From: CAIZGX01 sp039805165
Lineage (GTDB): Bacteria; Bacteroidota; Bacteroidia; Flavobacteriales_D; Sanyastnellaceae
Assembly (NCBI GenBank): GCA_039805165.1
Contig: JBDLUS010000064.1
Span: 1 to 9,539 of the forward strand
Length of the DNA: 9,539 bases
Direction: 5' to 3'
The position numbers and the translations under genes were made by a program. This document shows, piece after piece, positions 6,662 to 9,539 of this stretch. Each line of letters starts with the position of its first letter. The stretch's first letter is position 1. The notes beneath the pieces were generated by a model. It was not told where the DNA came from, did no database searches, and worked only from the letters and a program-made list of their open reading frames with translations.

Positions 6662-7444
6662 TTACAACGAAAGTGTTCTTCCTCCGTCAACGGGTAAATT
6701 AATCCCGTTGATGTAGGCAGCCGCAGGAGAGCATAAGAAAGAAATAGCATTCGCAATTTCTTCAGGTTTAGCAAGTCGTTTCAAAGGAACTTCGTTTTCC
6801 ATTTCATGTTTCACTTCGTCTGCGGTGTGTCCAGTCTTCGCAGCTTTGTTGTTCATGATCTGCTCCAATCGTCCTGTTGAAGTAGCGCCAGGAAGCACGT
6901 TGTTTACTGTAATTCCGAAGGCGCCAAGTTCCGATGCGAGCGTCTTACTCCAATTGGCTACTGCTCCGCGAATGGTATTGCTTACGCCCAAATTCGGAAG
7001 AGGCTGTTTGACTGAAGTTGAAATAACATTTACAATACGGCCGTAGCCCGATTGTTTCATGCCCTCTACCACAGCTTGTGCTAGAATTTGATTGCAGATG
7101 AGATGTGCGTTAAATGCTTGACGAAATTCTTCAATGTCAGCATCAATGGCTTTTCCCGGATTTGGTCCACCTGTGTTGTTAACTAGAATATTTACAGTAT
7201 GCGCTGCTGTAACTTGTTGAATGGCTTCTTTCACCGATTGAGGATGAGAGAAATCGGCAACAGCATATGAATGTCTTTCAGGATTTTCCAATTGAGTAAT
7301 GGCGTGCGTTAAGCGTTCTTCGCTTCGAGCAATGAGTATTAGCGATGCTCCTTGTTTTGCCAATTGCGTAGCAGTTGCAAACCCAATTCCTTGTGTTGCT
7401 CCGCATACAACAGCGGTCTTTCCTGTTAAATCTAAATTCATCAT
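6662..7444 (-). CDS. SDR-family oxidoreductase-like protein lacking the canonical catalytic Tyr and Lys
   Basis: This 260-residue protein has the Rossmann fold and length of short-chain dehydrogenases. The nucleotide-binding motif is C-G-A-T-Q-G-I-G (14-21, Gly15, Gly19, Gly21) and the structural NNTGG is at 89-93. Ser142 sits in the catalytic-Ser position, but 13 residues later Ser155 replaces the usual Tyr and 17 residues later Arg159 replaces the usual Lys. His114 sits where the catalytic Asn is expected. This matches an atypical subgroup often labelled 3-oxoacyl-ACP reductase-like, whose members I recall as lacking a full catalytic tetrad. The C-terminal region (LPGATSTGR; later INGINLPVDGG) is well preserved, so the gene looks intact. 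The ATG at 7444 shares one base with the nadE TAA; a second ATG follows at 7441. It is co-transcribed with nadE, but reaction and substrate are unknown. Confidence 0.88.
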   Translation of the reverse strand: MMNLDLTGKTAVVCGATQGIGFATATQLAKQGASLILIARSEERLTHAITQLENPERHSYAVADFSHPQSVKEAIQQVTAAHTVNILVNNTGGPNPGKAIDADIEEFRQAFNAHLICNQILAQAVVEGMKQSGYGRIVNVISTSVKQPLPNLGVSNTIRGAVANWSKTLASELGAFGITVNNVLPGATSTGRLEQIMNNKAAKTGHTADEVKHEMENEVPLKRLAKPEEIANAISFLCSPAAAYINGINLPVDGGRTLSL

Positions 7445-8223
7445 TATCTTAAGTCGTCTGGAATTATGCAGACCGGAATGGGCTGCATTTTATGTTGATT
7501 TTGTCTGTTCAGTTTTTGGTAGATCACCAAAACTTCGCGCTGGCGAATAGAAAGGTTTTCACCATTTTCGGTGTAGTTCATGGCCCATTCTAACTCTGGG
7601 TAACTTGCTCCTAATTGATCTTCATCACTGCGATCATCACCGAACAATCCGTCTGTTGGCGCGGCATTCAATATGTCTTCATGCACACCTAGCGATTCTG
7701 CAAGAGAATAGACTTCCGTTTTCGTTAAGTCTGCAATGGGTGAAAGATCCACTCCGCCGTCTCCGTATTTCGTATAGAAACCAACGCCGAAATCTTCTAC
7801 TTTATTCCCTGTGCCTGCAACCAGGTATCTCTGAATTCCTGCGAAGTAATAAAGCGTGGTCATTCGAAGACGTGCCCTGGAATTAGCAAGGCTTAAGTTA
7901 AACAAGGCTTCATTTTCTGATACTGGAAGAGATTGCACCAGAGTGTCGAAAGTTGATGTTAAATCAACACGAGCGGTACTCACCAATTCAAATCTATTTT
8001 CCAAAAACGCCATGTGTTCTTGTGCTCGAGTAACTTGACTCTGTGCTTGATGAATGGGCATTTCAACCAACAGTGTTGGCTTTTCAGTTAGGGCGCAAAG
8101 AGTTGAAGTAAGAGCAGAGTCAATACCGCCACTTACGCCAATCACGAATCCGCTCATGCCACTGGTATCACAATATTGGCGAAGCCAGTTTACAATGTGA
8201 TTAATTGTTTCCTTTTTTTTCAT
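7444..8223 (-). CDS. nadE: NH3-dependent NAD+ synthetase
   Basis: The enzyme performs the last step of NAD+ synthesis, amidating nicotinate adenine dinucleotide with ATP and ammonia. From the ATG at 8223 it has 259 residues, the size of ammonia-dependent NadE, with no N-terminal nitrilase/glutaminase domain. The ATP-pyrophosphatase loop SGGIDS is at 31-36. Other family signatures are EMPIHQ, the AGTGNKVEDFGVGFYTKYGD region, DLSPIADLTKTEVY and PTDGLFGDDRSDEDQLG. An earlier in-frame ATG at 8244 would add seven residues, but it lies within the terminator hairpin of the upstream gene, so 8223 is preferred. The start is unusual: eight T, ATG, eight A. It overlaps the SDR gene by one base. Proximity to the gldB-like gene resembles an arrangement known in flavobacteria. 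Confidence 0.96.
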   Translation of the reverse strand: MKKKETINHIVNWLRQYCDTSGMSGFVIGVSGGIDSALTSTLCALTEKPTLLVEMPIHQAQSQVTRAQEHMAFLENRFELVSTARVDLTSTFDTLVQSLPVSENEALFNLSLANSRARLRMTTLYYFAGIQRYLVAGTGNKVEDFGVGFYTKYGDGGVDLSPIADLTKTEVYSLAESLGVHEDILNAAPTDGLFGDDRSDEDQLGASYPELEWAMNYTENGENLSIRQREVLVIYQKLNRQNQHKMQPIPVCIIPDDLR

Positions 8224-8257
8224 AAAAAAAATCCCGAACCTCAAAGGTACGGGATTT
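8224..8257 (-). terminator. Rho-independent terminator of the PorT-like gene, abutting the nadE start codon
   Basis: Read on the minus strand, AAATCCCG (8257-8250) pairs with CGGGATTT (8236-8229). After a single A-A mismatch, an inner ACC/GGT stem is closed by a TTTGA loop. The 3' arm runs into eight consecutive T (8231-8224), which end directly at the nadE ATG. It lies about 20 nt past the stop of the PorT-like gene. Confidence 0.88.
8242..8249 (-). promoter_or_regulatory. Candidate -7 box (TACCTTTG) for nadE inside the terminator hairpin
   Basis: The minus-strand octamer TACCTTTG perfectly fits TAnnTTTG and is the same octamer found before ahcY. It ends 18 nt before the nadE ATG, a normal distance for this phylum. 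No convincing -33 TTG element is seen upstream. Because it occupies the inner stem and loop of the terminator, the same bases may serve two roles. Confidence 0.5.
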
Positions 8258-8276
8258 ATAAAGTGATTATTCGGAC

Positions 8277-9101
8277 TTAGAATAAAATGCCAATGTTCAA
8301 CTCGATATAATTCGGAAGACCGGATAATTCGAAAGTTTTTGGTGTGTTAGTAGCGCCTCCATTAAATACAGGAGAGTTGGTGCTTTTGTCTTTTGCAACG
8401 CCAGACCCTTTAAGTGCATCTGTAAATCCGTTTTGGAAAGTAAGTCCAGCTAGAATGCTCGTGTTTCCAGAAAGACTGTATTCAATACCCGCGGCGAAAA
8501 TTAAATTAGAAGAGAAAATGTTCACCTCATTTTTAATATCGTTCGATTCTAAGGTTGAAGTTTCTCGATTGGATTTTTCCCAAGCGAATGTGTTTTTGTT
8601 CTGGTAGTATAGGTAGTCAATTTCGTCGTTGCTCAATGCTTTCAGGTTCATGTTTAAGCCTAAGCCAAATTGTCCCCAGTAGGTGATGTATCCAATTTCA
8701 TTGGTTTTCATTTTGAAAGTCAAAGGAATTTGCAAATACTGAAGACGAAGGTCTCTGCTAATTAACCCAACTTGCTTCATGTTTGTCAACGCTGCACCGT
8801 TTGCGTCGAAATCATCACCCGTATATTCAGCAAAGTAAGAATACTTTCCGCCAGTGTTGTTGATGTTAAAACCTGTTCCAATCGCATAATTTTCAGCGAA
8901 GAAAATATCGAAGTTCAAACCGTATCCGAACTGAAGCGATTTGTCGCCTACCGTCATATTGCTATTGTCGCTTGCGAGCCAAGAGATATTTGGAGAAACT
9001 TTAAACCCTAAACGGAATTTATTCGATGGGGTTGTAGCGGTCTGCGCAATTGACAAGGTTGTCAATAAGCTGAATAGAATTAAGATGTTTATTTTTTTCA
9101 T
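8277..9101 (-). CDS. PorT-family outer-membrane beta-barrel protein
   Basis: The 274-residue protein starts with a signal peptide (MKKINILILFSLLTTLSIA, cleavage probably before Gln20). The rest consists of alternating amphipathic strands rich in aromatic and Gly residues, for example FRLGFKVSPNISWL, FGYGLNFDIFF, YAIGTGFNINNTGG, LQIPLTFKMK, GQFGLGLNMNLKAL and NLIFAAGIEYSLS. It ends with a strand closing on Phe (YIELNIGILF), as is typical of outer-membrane barrels. This matches the PorT-like/OMP_b-brl_2 group. PorT itself takes part in type IX secretion and gliding, but the family is broad, so membership does not show that this copy is the T9SS component. It is followed by its own terminator, so it is probably transcribed alone, and it diverges from the gldB-like gene. 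Confidence 0.85.
   Translation of the reverse strand: MKKINILILFSLLTTLSIAQTATTPSNKFRLGFKVSPNISWLASDNSNMTVGDKSLQFGYGLNFDIFFAENYAIGTGFNINNTGGKYSYFAEYTGDDFDANGAALTNMKQVGLISRDLRLQYLQIPLTFKMKTNEIGYITYWGQFGLGLNMNLKALSNDEIDYLYYQNKNTFAWEKSNRETSTLESNDIKNEVNIFSSNLIFAAGIEYSLSGNTSILAGLTFQNGFTDALKGSGVAKDKSTNSPVFNGGATNTPKTFELSGLPNYIELNIGILF
9049..9066. repeat. Inverted repeat ATTGACAA-GG-TTGTCAAT in the PorT-like signal-peptide region
   Basis: Two perfect 8-base arms (9049-9056 and 9059-9066) surround a 2-base centre. The site lies about 35-52 bases inside the PorT-like gene. The half-site TTGACAA recurs at 9170-9188, so it may be an operator; codon choice in two signal peptides is the simpler alternative. 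Confidence 0.5.
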
Positions 9102-9136
9102 ATCAAGGTCTTTTTTAATGACTTTTGCAAATAACT

Positions 9137-9539
9137 ATGCCAAATCTAACGAATTCTTATCTTCGACTGTTGTCAATTTTGTTGACAATGCTCTGTTACT
9201 CATGCGGAGAGTCGGACAACCATAAAGATATTGATATTGAAATGGAAGGAAAAACCTTGAATCCCCTTCGGTTTGATCAAGATTTTTTCAGTTGTGATTG
9301 GAACAATACAGAGGCTATTTCCAATCTTAAATCGAAGTACGGCAATTTCTTTTGTTTGTATGTAGAGCGCATTCTGAATGCAGGTCCGTGCGACAGCGTC
9401 TCAACAATGAATATGATTCAAGGATTTGTTTCTCATCCCGATTTTCGAGATTTGAAATCAGAAATTGAAGGGAACTATCCACAAGAACGTCTCGATTCCC
9501 TTCATGAAAAAATTCTAGAGTCTTCCTTGCGACTACAAA
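9137..9539 (+). CDS. gldB: GldB-like gliding-motility lipoprotein, partial (C-terminus beyond the right edge)
   Basis: A frame opening after TGA (9119-9121) starts at the ATG at 9137 and stays open to the end of the window, giving 134 visible residues. The N-terminus is a lipoprotein signal: hydrophobic residues ~9-20, then C-Y-S-C, with Cys23 the likely lipidated residue (the Cys at -3 is not ideal). The segment PLRFDQDFF, followed by a helix and KYGNFFCLYVERIL, then HPDFRDLKSEI, fits my recollection of the GldB family, membrane lipoproteins needed for gliding in flavobacteria. The nearby nadE supports this, because nadE and gldB are neighbours in several flavobacteria. The upstream gap is only 35 bp, so its promoter must lie in that gap or in the PorT-like coding sequence. 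GACTTTTG (9120-9127) is one mismatch from the -7 consensus but very close to the ATG. Confidence 0.72.
   Translation, partial: MPNLTNSYLRLLSILLTMLCYSCGESDNHKDIDIEMEGKTLNPLRFDQDFFSCDWNNTEAISNLKSKYGNFFCLYVERILNAGPCDSVSTMNMIQGFVSHPDFRDLKSEIEGNYPQERLDSLHEKILESSLRLQ
9141..9148 (-). promoter_or_regulatory. Candidate -7 box (TAGATTTG) for the PorT-like gene
   Basis: On the minus strand TAGATTTG fits TAnnTTTG perfectly and ends 39 nt before the ATG at 9101. It lies within the first codons of the divergent gldB-like gene. A TTG-type -33 element exists only at about 25 nt spacing, longer than usual. Confidence 0.45.
9170..9188. repeat. Inverted repeat TTGTCAA-TTTTG-TTGACAA in the gldB signal-peptide region
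   Basis: Two perfect 7-base arms (9170-9176 and 9182-9188) flank a 5-base centre, about 34-52 bases inside the gldB-like gene. The arms are the same word as in the repeat at 9049-9066, mirrored across the divergent gap. Confidence 0.5.

Overview
The window reads as a chromosomal segment from a member of the Bacteroidota, most likely the Flavobacteriia or a relative of the Cryomorphaceae. The evidence is a C-terminal type IX secretion (T9SS) sorting domain, a GldB-like gliding lipoprotein next to nadE, a PorT-family barrel, several copies of the phylum's TAnnTTTG promoter element, and starts without clear Shine-Dalgarno sequences. I see no transposase, integrase, tRNA, rRNA or CRISPR array. 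Apart from one repeat-rich gene, it looks like core genome.

Left third (1-4488, minus strand): a tightly packed run of four genes read right to left. They are a 4'-phosphopantetheinyl transferase (PPTase), a large secreted T9SS-cargo protein, a GH3-family adenylate-forming enzyme, and a secreted Ig-like/DUF1573-like protein that runs off the left edge. Junctions are 1 nt, 3 nt and a 23-bp overlap, so they are probably one transcript.

Middle (4489-6661, plus strand): ahcY (S-adenosylhomocysteine hydrolase) is divergent from the PPTase, with a perfect promoter box and a textbook terminator. It is followed by the most unusual gene of the window. This is a predicted lipoprotein with 28 consecutive tetrapeptides (consensus D-x-S-Q) between a Cys anchor and a C-terminal membrane domain resembling Pmp3/YqaE. 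Two adjacent 60-bp blocks of its DNA differ by one silent base.

Right third (6662-9539): an SDR protein lacking the usual catalytic Tyr and Lys and nadE (NH3-dependent NAD+ synthetase) form a minus-strand pair with a 1-nt overlap. Upstream lies a PorT-like outer-membrane barrel gene on the same strand. Its terminator hairpin abuts the nadE start codon and carries a promoter-like box in its apical part. The gldB-like gene diverges from the barrel gene across only 35 bp and is cut by the right edge. Two inverted repeats with the same half-site, TTGACAA, lie on either side of that gap.

Functionally the segment mixes methyl-cycle and NAD metabolism, carrier-protein activation, and cell-surface/T9SS-related proteins. 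Links between the enzymes and the surface proteins are inferred from gene order only.
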